From Bacteroidales bacterium (lineage in GTDB: Bacteria; Bacteroidota; Bacteroidia; Bacteroidales; DTU049): 7,020 bases of DNA. Location: NCBI GenBank assembly GCA_018432645.1, contig JAHDSP010000570.1, positions 1 to 7,020 on the forward strand, given 5' to 3'. The translations under genes were made by a program, and so were the position numbers. How positions within the stretch are numbered: position 1 is the first letter of the stretch; every line of letters begins with the position of its first letter. The notes beneath the pieces were generated by a model that ran no database searches, was not told the origin of the DNA, and was given only the letters and a program-made list of their open reading frames with translations. Of this stretch, positions 1 to 6,680 are shown in pieces.

Positions 1-843
1 ATACTTTGTAGCTACTCCTCTGAATCTCATCATCCAAATTAGGAAATTATTTATCTTTTTCTCTGCTATGTTTAAGCTATAAACTGCTAATCCTTTTGTT
101 TTACGTCTAATTAATACCTTTTTGCTTGGTGATTCTATTATTGCTTGCTGAAACTCTTCGTTTGGTTTAAAACATATCAAATTGTCCTCTGATACTCTTC
201 GCTTTAGCTCTTTTTTTATCTGACTGTTTTGGACTCTATTTTCTCCAGTGTGCTTGAGAAGCAAATTACCCTCTCTATCTGTCATTACTAATACAGCTAC
301 ATTGGGATGAACAGTTTTCATAGCTTGCTCTTTTTCTTCCCAACTTTTATATCTTCGTCCTTTCTCTGAATATTGCATTAATAGCTCATCAGTTTCTGTT
401 ATTCCAGTGAAACTAATTCCTCCCTCTAATCCTTGAATTGCAGAGAGAATTTTGTGTCTCCATCTGAAACTTGTAGGTAAACTAATGCCAACTTCTTTAG
501 CACAAGCTCTTAAACTTTTACCCTCAAGCATGCATTTTAGATAATCCAGCATCAATGGATATTTATGCATATGATAAACAAGTGATTTTGCAGTTTCTCG
601 AAATTGATATTTACATCTTTTACATTTATAGACTTGTCTACCATCGCGAACACCTGCTTTAGTAACATACTCACACTTACACCTCGGACAAATGGGAGCA
701 GTTGATAGAATCTTAATTCTCTGATAATCTAATGCTGTCAATCTGTTCTCATTGAGGAATTGGTAGAGATTATCTAAAAATTTACGCTTGTCCTCTTTGG
801 ACAGAGCCAGCATTTCTTCTATTGCTTCAGCTGTATATTCCAT
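1..843 (-). CDS. IS1595-type (ISXO2-like) transposase, 3' end beyond window, probably catalytically degenerate
   Basis: Reading the minus strand from ATG at 843 gives 281 codons without a stop, open at the left edge. A zinc ribbon lies at about residues 52-77 (CPRC ... CKRC), then a helix-turn-helix-like stretch (about 100-135, with CAKEVGIS and FRWRHKIL). TETDE follows, with D152 as the likely first catalytic Asp. The end carries WMMRFRGVATKY, which matches the conserved W..RF.GVATKYLDNYL signature of IS1595-family transposases; about 20-40 residues are missing off the edge. Against the family pattern, the position of the second Asp (usually SDG or TDG) reads FKPNEEF, with Lys at 226. The usual VN.YHS.LK region reads AEKKINNFL. 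Activity is therefore doubtful although the frame is intact. It looks richer in GC than its neighbours, as expected of acquired DNA. No terminal inverted repeat was found to its right, so the element boundary is unknown. Family assignment is fairly sure; inactivity is inferred from alignment by eye. Confidence 0.85.
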   Translation of the reverse strand, partial: MEYTAEAIEEMLALSKEDKRKFLDNLYQFLNENRLTALDYQRIKILSTAPICPRCKCEYVTKAGVRDGRQVYKCKRCKYQFRETAKSLVYHMHKYPLMLDYLKCMLEGKSLRACAKEVGISLPTSFRWRHKILSAIQGLEGGISFTGITETDELLMQYSEKGRRYKSWEEKEQAMKTVHPNVAVLVMTDREGNLLLKHTGENRVQNSQIKKELKRRVSEDNLICFKPNEEFQQAIIESPSKKVLIRRKTKGLAVYSLNIAEKKINNFLIWMMRFRGVATKY

Positions 844-859
844 AAAATTATGTTTTTTG

Positions 860-867
860 CAAAATTA
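860..867 (-). promoter_or_regulatory. Bacteroidetes-type -7 element (TAATTTTG) for the transposase gene
   Basis: On the minus strand the octamer TAATTTTG, followed by C, fits TAnnTTTG and ends 16 bases before the ATG at 843. The same octamer precedes three other gene starts in this window. No upstream TTTG box is seen at the expected distance. Confidence 0.5.
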
Positions 868-947
868 ATAAAAATTTAAAATACTTAATTTTAAACATAA
901 ATGTTTCAACTTTCTTTACCTTTTATTTACCCTTTAATTTTTAAGTA

Positions 948-1457
948 TTAAAAATTAAACCTGTAAATAGGTGTCCTTTCTACATTGCTCCTATTTAGTG
1001 CCCTATCATAAATAAAAAATCTCATATTTATGTTATGATATTGTACAACTAATGGCAAAAAATATACGTCTATATCCACATATATTTCCCCTTTTACACT
1101 CTCTGCGTACCTATTAATTCGTGGTATGCGTGCTGTATATGGTGGTTCTATTTGTTTTATACTATCTCCATTGTCATTATATTCTACAAAATATAAATAA
1201 AAATTGTAATAATATTCACTCTCACTATTAAAAGGTGGGAAAGTATCACTTTCGTCTAATCCTATATCTCCATCTCCATCAGTAAATGTAAATATTAAGG
1301 TCCCTAAGCTATCTTTACCTTGTTGAGATTTCATTATTTGAAAATCTTTAAATTTAATTTCAGGTATTACTGGATACTCGGGATTTTCTATACAACTGTT
1401 AAGTGATATTATTATTATAGAAAATATAATTATATAATTTAAAATCGATATTTTCAT
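948..1457 (-). CDS. small lipoprotein with FTDGDGDIGL motif, function unknown
   Basis: This 169-residue protein has a lipoprotein signal peptide: MKIS, a hydrophobic Ile-rich stretch (residues 5-19) and a lipobox LNSC with the acylated Cys at 22. It should be exported and anchored by lipid in the envelope. The mature part carries FTDGDGDIGLDESD (58-71), an Asp-rich loop that could bind calcium and is common in Bacteroidetes lipoproteins of this size. The rest looks like a compact beta-rich domain (IYVDIDVYFLP, MRFFIYDRALNRSN). A start 21 codons upstream (1520) is possible, but it would put a charged, non-signal leader before the signal peptide and overlap the divergent gene, so ATG at 1457 was chosen. 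The gene is transcribed away from the LuxE-like gene, with 39 bases between the two starts. No specific function is assigned. Confidence 0.85.
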   Translation of the reverse strand: MKISILNYIIIFSIIIISLNSCIENPEYPVIPEIKFKDFQIMKSQQGKDSLGTLIFTFTDGDGDIGLDESDTFPPFNSESEYYYNFYLYFVEYNDNGDSIKQIEPPYTARIPRINRYAESVKGEIYVDIDVYFLPLVVQYHNINMRFFIYDRALNRSNVERTPIYRFNF

Positions 1458-1468
1458 AATAATATTTT

Positions 1469-1476
1469 TAATTTTG
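1469..1476 (+). promoter_or_regulatory. Bacteroidetes-type -7 element (TAATTTTG) for the LuxE-like gene
   Basis: An exact TAATTTTG ends 20 bases before the ATG at 1497, similar to the spacing at the other promoters here. No TTTG box is visible about 19 bases upstream, so only half of the consensus is present. It lies in the 39-base divergent spacer shared with the lipoprotein gene. Confidence 0.5.
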
Positions 1477-1478
1477 TG

Positions 1479-1486
1479 TAAAATTA
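1479..1486 (-). promoter_or_regulatory. possible -7 element (TAATTTTA) for the lipoprotein gene
   Basis: On the minus strand TAATTTTA differs from TAnnTTTG in one base and ends 21 bases before the ATG at 1457. It lies 2 bases from the opposite-strand promoter of the LuxE-like gene, so the two would compete for polymerase. Weak evidence in very AT-rich DNA. Confidence 0.3.
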
Positions 1487-1496
1487 CTAATTTTTT

Positions 1497-2486
1497 ATGA
1501 ATCTTGTAAATATACTTCATGACATAGAGTATGAAATTTTTAATGATAATTTAAATTTTCATAATATTACTTTAAAATTATTTGAGTTGCATTACCATCA
1601 TAATGAAGTATATAATAAATATTGTAATTTTCTGAATAAAAATCCTAATAATGTTTCGAGTGTTGATGAGATACCTTTATTGCCGGTGGATATTTTTAAA
1701 ACTCAAAAAGTGATATTACAAGATTTACCAGTAGAGACTATTTTCGAAACAAGTGGAACTACTGCTATGAATAAAGGTAAACATTATATTTCTTATCTTA
1801 GAGTATATGAAAATAGTTTATTAAAAACTTTTGAAAAATTTTTTGGTTCTCCTGATCAGTATAAGTTTGCTTTTTTATTGCCAAATTATTTAGAACAACC
1901 TCACTCATCTTTAGTTTATATGGCTCAGATTCTAGCAAATAAATCTAAAGAAGCTAAATTTTTTAAATGGGATTACTCATCTCTGATCGAAACTATTGAA
2001 AAATGGCAAAAAGAAAAATCTAAAATCATATTATGGGGAGTAAGTTTTGCACTTATAGAATTTGCAGAAAAATATCCTATGAAACTTAAGAATACTATTA
2101 TTATAGAAACGGGTGGTATGAAAGGGAGAAGGGAGGAAATCACTAGAAACGAGTTGCACAATAAATTAAAAGCTGCTTTTGGTCTTAAAAGTATTGCAAG
2201 TGAATATGGTATGACAGAATTATTATCGCAAGCTTACTCATTATCTAATGGAGAATTTTCTTCGCCGTCTTGGATGAAAATTTTAATTAAAGATAGGTAT
2301 AATTATTTGCATCCATTACCAAATAATGTAAATGGTAAAATTGGTATCATAGATTTAGCAAATTTATATTCTCTACCATTTATACTAACTGATGATATTG
2401 GTAAAAAATATGAGAATGGCTTATTTGAGATATTAGGACGTTTCGATTATTCTGCCTTGCGTGGATGCAATTTACTATTTATTTAA
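1497..2486 (+). CDS. LuxE-like acyl-protein synthetase / acyltransferase (ANL superfamily), stand-alone
   Basis: This 329-residue protein shows adenylate-forming motifs in order: FETSGTT followed by KGKH (83-95; nucleotide-phosphate loop), LPNYLEQPHSSLVYM (128-142), IIETGGMKGRR (202-212), SEYGMTELLSQAY (235-247), LTDDIG (297-302) and a C-terminal GRFDYSALRGCN (314-325). This is the pattern of LuxE acyl-protein synthetases, which activate a fatty acid with ATP and pass the acyl group to a cysteine. In bacterial bioluminescence the activated acyl then goes to the LuxC reductase. Here no luxC, luxD or luciferase genes are nearby. Cys324, six residues from the end, is a candidate acyl carrier, since LuxE is acylated on a Cys close to its C-terminus; this correspondence is inferred. 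The protein lacks the large C-terminal domain of full acyl-CoA synthetases, as LuxE proteins do. It ends inside the convergent peptidase gene (12-base overlap). Substrate and pathway are unknown; a cytoplasmic role in lipid or envelope metabolism is a guess. Confidence 0.85.
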   Translation: MNLVNILHDIEYEIFNDNLNFHNITLKLFELHYHHNEVYNKYCNFLNKNPNNVSSVDEIPLLPVDIFKTQKVILQDLPVETIFETSGTTAMNKGKHYISYLRVYENSLLKTFEKFFGSPDQYKFAFLLPNYLEQPHSSLVYMAQILANKSKEAKFFKWDYSSLIETIEKWQKEKSKIILWGVSFALIEFAEKYPMKLKNTIIIETGGMKGRREEITRNELHNKLKAAFGLKSIASEYGMTELLSQAYSLSNGEFSSPSWMKILIKDRYNYLHPLPNNVNGKIGIIDLANLYSLPFILTDDIGKKYENGLFEILGRFDYSALRGCNLLFI

Positions 2487-3791
2487 TTGCATTATATAAT
2501 CATAAATTAATTTAAATATACCTTCATAACCATCTAATGGTAATTTGTCATAATCATCATCTGGTATGTGATAATATGGATAGTCTTTATCACGTGAAAA
2601 AATAAAAATAGCAGGTATTCCAAGTTGATCGAAGGGGCAATGGTCAGAACTACATGATGAGCCGCCTGCTCGCATATCTGTTACATATTTTTTTTCGTCA
2701 TTTATTTCTTGTAATTTTTGGAATATTGTTGGATTAGCTTTAGCATTTACTACATAGATACCTTCTTTACCACTGCCTACCATGTCTAGATTAATCATTA
2801 ATTTTATTTTTTTCAGTTCAATTGGTGAATAAACAGTAAAGTATTTAGAACCCAATAGACCAATCTCTTCTCCAGCAAAACTTATAAAAATCAATGAATA
2901 ATCTGGCTTAATATCACTTCTAGCAAACTCTCTTGAAAGATCTAATAGCATAGCCACTCCACTAGCATTATCATTAGCACCTGGGAAATGTTGGACAGCT
3001 ACTTTACCTAAATGATCATAATGAGCTCCTATCACTATAAAACTATCTGGATATATCTTACCTGGAATATAACCAATAATATTACAAATTTCTGTATTGG
3101 GTTGCGTAGAAACAGAGTATTTTGTATTGATTTTTTGAGGTGGTTTTTTAAATTGCAATTTTTTAGCATTGAGGACAATAATTTGATGGTTAAGATTAGA
3201 AAAAGATTTAGCAGTATAGTAAAATGAAGATGAATCCAGCAAAATATATCCTCTCGGTGAAGGTTCAGATAAGTAATGTAAACTTTTTAGTTTATTGTAG
3301 TTTTCTTTATTTTTTGCTTTTAGCAAGTATGCTTTAGAGTAGTCTAAAAAATAAAAATAATTGGGTGCTTTTGTTATTTTTTTAATAATTTTTTCTGGAT
3401 TAGTTTTATTATTTATTGGTATATATTTAATGTCAAAATCACCTTGTACCGATTTAGCTGTAGGCAACGCCAAATACTCTTTGCCCAGCTGTAGCTCTCT
3501 ACCATCTAGTTTTACATTTACTTCCTTTATAAGTAGAGAAGCAGAAATAGGGAAGCATTGTCTATAAGAATTATTTAATTGAGCTAATGGCATGATACCA
3601 TTCGACTGTAATTGATCTTCAATAAATTTTGCTGCTTTGAATATACCACTATCTGCCACACTACGGCCAGCAAATTCTTCACTAGTTAATTGTTTTAATA
3701 ACATACGTGCATATTGTATGTCTTGCCCATTTAATGGGATATAAAATAAAATAATTAGTAGAAGTAAAAAATTCTTTATAAAATATTTCAT
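2475..3791 (-). CDS. secreted M28-family zinc aminopeptidase
   Basis: This 438-residue protein has an N-terminal signal peptide (MKYF, a hydrophobic core at about 8-18, likely cleavage near NGQ at 21-23), so it works in the periplasm or outside the cell. The C-terminal half is an M28 (aminopeptidase Y/S-like) catalytic domain from about 233. Predicted ligands of the two zinc ions are H257 (GAHYDHLG), D274 (GANDNASG), E309 (AGEEIGLLGS), D336 (NLDMVG) and H408 (YYHIPDD), with E308 as the general base. SSDHCPF (381-387) is the conserved loop before the last ligand. C380 and C385 are close enough to pair. Residues 24-232 form a long N-terminal region that I cannot assign to a PA domain by eye. 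All catalytic residues are present, so it should be active. The start lies 2 bases after the stop of the upstream gene, suggesting co-transcription. Its stop overlaps the end of the convergent LuxE-like gene. Confidence 0.93.
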   Translation of the reverse strand: MKYFIKNFLLLLIILFYIPLNGQDIQYARMLLKQLTSEEFAGRSVADSGIFKAAKFIEDQLQSNGIMPLAQLNNSYRQCFPISASLLIKEVNVKLDGRELQLGKEYLALPTAKSVQGDFDIKYIPINNKTNPEKIIKKITKAPNYFYFLDYSKAYLLKAKNKENYNKLKSLHYLSEPSPRGYILLDSSSFYYTAKSFSNLNHQIIVLNAKKLQFKKPPQKINTKYSVSTQPNTEICNIIGYIPGKIYPDSFIVIGAHYDHLGKVAVQHFPGANDNASGVAMLLDLSREFARSDIKPDYSLIFISFAGEEIGLLGSKYFTVYSPIELKKIKLMINLDMVGSGKEGIYVVNAKANPTIFQKLQEINDEKKYVTDMRAGGSSCSSDHCPFDQLGIPAIFIFSRDKDYPYYHIPDDDYDKLPLDGYEGIFKLIYDYIMQLNK

Positions 3792-3793
3792 TT

Positions 3794-4885
3794 TTAATTA
3801 AATTTTTGTTGTATTATCGAGTAGAAATAATTATATTCATATGACTTAATATCCCAGTGATATTTATTTTGCAATTCTTTTAAGATAATATTAACCTGCT
3901 CTATTGTAGCACATTGATTAATAGACTCTATAGCCATAGAAAAAGCTACAGAATTATTATTAAATAGTTTATTTGTGATAAAATATCTGTCTGATATGCT
4001 AAAGGCTTTATGTAAATCATCTATCTTATTATTAATTATTGGAGGATTATTGATAGTTTCATAATCATTGTCTGCTTCATTAATAAATGATTCTAATATA
4101 GTTTGTTTCTCTTTAGTTTGTGTTTCTAAATTATTAGAATGTTCTTCATTTTTATTCGTTATGTCAAAGTCGAGAGAGAGTTTCTCAGAGTTGATAAGTG
4201 TTGATTCTGTTTTTTCATTATAATTTTTAGTAGATTCTTCTTGTTCTTGTGTTATTTCGTTAATGAAACTTTCTGCTTGTTTATTTTTATCTTGGTCAAT
4301 TTTATCTTTTTCTTCATTTTTATTAGTTATGTCAAAATCCAGAGGTAGTTCTTCAGAGTTTATTAAATTTGGTTCTGTTTTTTCTTTAGATTTTTCGGCA
4401 AATTCATCTTGGTCATTTGTAATGTCATTTATCAAATTATCTATGGGTGGATTATAATCATGTACTTCATCGACAGTTTCTTCTATTTGAGTATTGATAT
4501 CATTTATGTTATCATTTTGTTTTTTATTAATTTCTATTTCTTGTTTTTCGTAAAATTCATTATAACGTCTTTGCATCTCTTTTTCAATGTCTTTCATCTC
4601 TTGCGGAATTTCGCCATTCTGAATACCTCGTGCTAATGTAGCATATATTGCGTCAAGGTCTTCGGTTGACATTGTTTCGAACGAAATATTTTTGCTTTCA
4701 GACTCAGCAGTATTAAGTGCTATTGATAAATGATTTATATATTCTTTTAGAATAATATTATGTAAATTTTCTATTTCTTGTAATAACAGTTTGAGATTGG
4801 AGATATTTTCATTTTGATTTATTAAATCTACATAGTAATTAATCATTTTTTTATGTAATTCTAATTCTTCTTTAATATTTGCCAT
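3794..4885 (-). CDS. acidic repeat-bearing hypothetical protein with conserved Bacteroidetes C-terminal domain
   Basis: This 363-residue protein has no signal peptide or membrane segment and is likely cytoplasmic. Three parts can be seen. Residues 1-120 are charged and helical with heptad-like leucines, probably coiled coil. Residues 121-285 are a low-complexity, Asp/Glu/Asn/Lys-rich, probably disordered linker holding two copies of a 41-residue repeat (152-192 and 208-248, 27 of 41 identical, both ending LDFDITNKNEE) and a partial third start (ESFINEADNDYE, 265-276). Residues 286-363 are a compact domain beginning DLHKAFSISDRYFITNKLFN and containing YHWD. It resembles, from memory, the C-terminal domain DLKKAI.INDRF.FI.ELF found in many uncharacterised Bacteroidetes proteins. 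No function is known to me. It is probably first in an operon with the M28 peptidase and is divergent from rpmE2. Both TTTG and TAnnTTTG promoter boxes lie upstream, supporting this start. Confidence 0.8.
   Translation of the reverse strand: MANIKEELELHKKMINYYVDLINQNENISNLKLLLQEIENLHNIILKEYINHLSIALNTAESESKNISFETMSTEDLDAIYATLARGIQNGEIPQEMKDIEKEMQRRYNEFYEKQEIEINKKQNDNINDINTQIEETVDEVHDYNPPIDNLINDITNDQDEFAEKSKEKTEPNLINSEELPLDFDITNKNEEKDKIDQDKNKQAESFINEITQEQEESTKNYNEKTESTLINSEKLSLDFDITNKNEEHSNNLETQTKEKQTILESFINEADNDYETINNPPIINNKIDDLHKAFSISDRYFITNKLFNNNSVAFSMAIESINQCATIEQVNIILKELQNKYHWDIKSYEYNYFYSIIQQKFN
4142..4264 (-). repeat. second copy of the 41-codon in-gene repeat (residues 208-248)
   Basis: This encodes INEIT...NKNEE, with 27 of 41 residues identical to the copy at 4310-4432. 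The end LDFDITNKNEE is identical in both, while the middle (residues 11-16 of the unit) has fully diverged. The number of repeats may vary between strains. Confidence 0.8.
4310..4432 (-). repeat. first copy of the 41-codon in-gene repeat (residues 152-192)
   Basis: This encodes INDIT...NKNEE and starts 168 bases (56 codons) before the second copy in reading direction. It keeps the reading frame and lies in the disordered acidic linker of the hypothetical protein. Confidence 0.8.
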
Positions 4886-4907
4886 AATTATTATGTTTGT
4901 ATTAATG

Positions 4908-4939
4908 CAAAATTATATCAGTAAAATTAAAGAACCAAA
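4908..4939 (-). promoter_or_regulatory. two-box Bacteroidetes promoter for the hypothetical-M28 operon
   Basis: On the minus strand TTTG (4939-4936), a 20-base spacer and TAATTTTG (4915-4908) closely fit the TTTG...TAnnTTTG promoter of Bacteroidetes sigma-ABfr. The -7 box ends 22 bases before the ATG at 4885. It is one of the two best promoters in the window. Confidence 0.6.
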
Positions 4940-4977
4940 TTTTTAGTATAAAACTTTTTTATTATAGAAAATATTAT

Positions 4978-4985
4978 TAATTTTG
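4978..4985 (+). promoter_or_regulatory. Bacteroidetes-type -7 element (TAATTTTG) for rpmE2
   Basis: An exact TAATTTTG followed by CAAA ends 21 bases before the ATG at 5007. The leader is A-rich (AAATAAAA before the ATG) with no Shine-Dalgarno, as usual for Bacteroidetes. No TTTG box is seen upstream. It is divergent from the promoter at 4908-4939. Confidence 0.55.
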
Positions 4986-5006
4986 CAAACCAAAAATTAA
5001 ATAAAA

Positions 5007-5282
5007 ATGAAAAAAGGAATTCATCCAAAAGAATACAGATTTGTAGTTTTTAAGGACATGTCTAATGATTATATGTTTCTCACTCGTAGTACTGCTCAGT
5101 CAAAAGAAACTATTGTGTGGGAAGATGGGAACGAATATCCATTAATAAAAGTTGAAATTTCTAATGCATCACATCCATTTTTCACTGGTAAAATGAAGCT
5201 GGTAGATACTGCAGGTCGTGTAGATAAGTTTAGAAATAGATACAAAAATTATAATCCTACCAAAGAAAACGAAAAAGAATAA
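5007..5282 (+). CDS. rpmE2: 50S ribosomal protein bL31, type B (zinc-independent)
   Basis: This 91-residue protein starts [20 protein letters not shown] and contains [24 protein letters not shown] (about 45-63) and [13 protein letters not shown], the signature of type B L31. The protein has no cysteine at all, so it lacks the zinc-binding Cys motif of the type A form (RpmE), as expected for the C- paralogue. In bacteria that carry both forms, the type B form replaces the zinc form under zinc starvation; in most Bacteroidetes it is the only L31 and is then constitutive. It sits in the large ribosomal subunit, near the bridge between subunits. Length is normal. No Zur operator can be recognised in the 121-base upstream spacer. 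A terminator follows directly. Confidence 0.96.
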   Translation: MKKGIHPKEYRFVVFKDMSNDYMFLTRSTAQSKETIVWEDGNEYPLIKVEISNASHPFFTGKMKLVDTAGRVDKFRNRYKNYNPTKENEKE

Positions 5283-5310
5283 GCTATTTTCTTAAAATCA
5301 AATTATATAC

Positions 5311-5352
5311 ATAAATATCGGTCAGTTTATTATTGATCGATATTTATTTTTT
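5311..5352 (+). terminator. rho-independent terminator of rpmE2
   Basis: A 13-base stem (5311-5323 with 5335-5347, ATAAATATCGGTC against GATCGATATTTAT, one G-U pair) has an 11-base loop and is followed by a T run (5347-5352). It lies 28 bases after the rpmE2 stop. It separates rpmE2 from the GlmU-like gene, which has its own promoter. Confidence 0.75.
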
Positions 5353-5391
5353 ATTGTCAATATTTATAATTCAACTATTTTCTTTCAAAAT

Positions 5392-5422
5392 TTTGCCAAT
5401 AAATAACTAATTGTTATTTTCG
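5392..5422 (+). promoter_or_regulatory. two-box promoter for the GlmU-like gene
   Basis: TTTG (5392-5395), a 19-base spacer and TATTTTCG (5415-5422, one mismatch to TAnnTTTG) end 15 bases before the ATG at 5438. Its position argues against the upstream in-frame TTG start at 5411, which would lie inside the promoter. Confidence 0.55.
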
Positions 5423-5437
5423 TATAAAATTAATATT

Positions 5438-6616
5438 ATGCAGCAAATTATTTTATTAGATAGAGAGCGAGAGCACTTACTACCGGTAGTCTTTACTAGA
5501 TCCATAGGAGACATTAGAATAGGCATTTTAACTATTAGAGAAAAATGGGAAAAATATACAAATGCAATTATTAATTTAAAAACTGCAGAATATTTGCAAA
5601 ACAAATATACACTCTCACAGACAACAGAAGAAACCTTGTGGATAGATGCTCGCATTTTACCAAACAAAGATTTAGTAAATGAAATTTTGAAATTAGAAAT
5701 AAATCAAATTTTAATTTATAATAATAATTTTATAGCTGTACGATCTAAAAATTATTCTGAAAATATTATTAATTCACAAATTCTAAATAATGTAAATTGT
5801 AAAGTTTATAATGAAGACATTAAATTTATTAAAAGAACTTGGGATATATTTTCATTAAATGGAGAAGAAATCACTAAAGATTTTGAATTATTAACCCATA
5901 ATAGGCAATCAGAAAATATTCCAGACTATGTATATGCTAAAAGGCGAGATAATATTTTCATCGAAAAAGGCGTTAAATTGTCGCCATGTTCATTAGATGC
6001 AGAAGGAGGCAGCATATATTTAGCTGAAAATTCTGAAATTATGGATTTCGCTACTATAAAAGGTCCTGTAGTACTCGGCGAACATTCACAAATAAAAGCT
6101 GGCGCAAAGATTTATGGTAATACTACCATCGGTCCTCATTGCAAAATAGCAGGAGAATTAAATAATGTAATATTCCAAGCATATAGCAATAAAGCTCATG
6201 AAGGATTCATAGGTAATGCATATATAGGTGAATGGTGTAATATAGGTGCCGACAGTAATAACAGCAATTTAAAAAATACATATAAAAAAATAAAAATGTG
6301 GAATTATGCTTTAAATAGTTATGAAGATACAGGCTTACAGTTTGCAGGTTTGATAATGGGTGATCATACTAAATTAGGTATTAATACTATGCTAAATACG
6401 GGAACAGTAATAGGTTGCTCTTGTAATATCTTTGGTGCAGGATTTCCACGGACATTTATACCGTCTTTCAGATGGGGCGGAGCGAGCGGTTTGCAAATTT
6501 ATGATTTTAATAAAGCCATACTGACAGCTACAAATATGATGTATCGCAGAGACAAGGTCTTATCTTCTATTGATGTAGATATATTAAAATGGATCTTTGA
6601 TAGAGAAACATTTTAA
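5438..6616 (+). CDS. GlmU-like sugar nucleotidyltransferase / N-acetyltransferase, Bacteroidetes type
   Basis: This 392-residue protein belongs to the alternative GlmU-like family of Bacteroidetes, proposed to make UDP-GlcNAc from glucosamine-1-phosphate (acetylation and uridylylation) for cell-wall precursors. The N-terminal part opens IILLDREREHLLPVVFTRSIGDIRIGILTIREKWE in sections (residues 4-20, then 21-38), where classical GlmU has LAAGxGTRM; the FTR..DIR.G pattern is typical of the family. Residues about 172-335 form a left-handed beta-helix of hexapeptide repeats (VVLGEHSQIKAGAKIYG, TTIGPHCKIAG), with the conserved SNKAHEGFIGNAYIGEWCNIGA (250-271, His254 a likely acetyltransfer base) and NNSNLKN (274-280). 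The C-terminus has PSFRWGG (342-348). Length is normal and nothing is broken. ATG at 5438 was chosen because upstream in-frame codons overlap the promoter. Family placement is strong; the exact sugar is inferred from the family. Confidence 0.88.
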   Translation: MQQIILLDREREHLLPVVFTRSIGDIRIGILTIREKWEKYTNAIINLKTAEYLQNKYTLSQTTEETLWIDARILPNKDLVNEILKLEINQILIYNNNFIAVRSKNYSENIINSQILNNVNCKVYNEDIKFIKRTWDIFSLNGEEITKDFELLTHNRQSENIPDYVYAKRRDNIFIEKGVKLSPCSLDAEGGSIYLAENSEIMDFATIKGPVVLGEHSQIKAGAKIYGNTTIGPHCKIAGELNNVIFQAYSNKAHEGFIGNAYIGEWCNIGADSNNSNLKNTYKKIKMWNYALNSYEDTGLQFAGLIMGDHTKLGINTMLNTGTVIGCSCNIFGAGFPRTFIPSFRWGGASGLQIYDFNKAILTATNMMYRRDKVLSSIDVDILKWIFDRETF

Positions 6617-6680
6617 AAGTTAGTTGGTTCTATAACGTTTATTGTAGGTTAATTATTTTAAGTGTACAATTGTTATTTAT

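Noticed and set aside
880..949. Inverted repeat AATACTTAA (880-888) and TTAAGTATT (941-949) as a possible IS end or terminator
   Set aside because: Only nine bases match, in very AT-rich DNA, with no extension on either side, and the second arm lies partly within the lipoprotein gene. Chance is likely.
1458..1520. Upstream in-frame start of the lipoprotein gene at 1520
   Set aside because: It would add 21 charged residues before a complete lipoprotein signal peptide and overlap the divergent LuxE-like gene. ATG at 1457 gives a normal lipoprotein.
1497..2486. A bioluminescence (lux) operon
   Set aside because: Only a LuxE-like gene is present; neighbours are a lipoprotein and a peptidase, with no reductase or luciferase genes.
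5411..5437. Upstream in-frame TTG start of the GlmU-like gene
   Set aside because: The added residues overlap the probable -7 promoter box, and the family begins at the MQQIILLD-like residues encoded from 5438.
1973..5667. Several short open frames on the strand opposite the LuxE-like, M28, hypothetical and GlmU-like genes
   Set aside because: They lie wholly inside well-supported genes, show no recognisable domains and have low-complexity compositions expected from antisense translation of AT-rich coding sequence.
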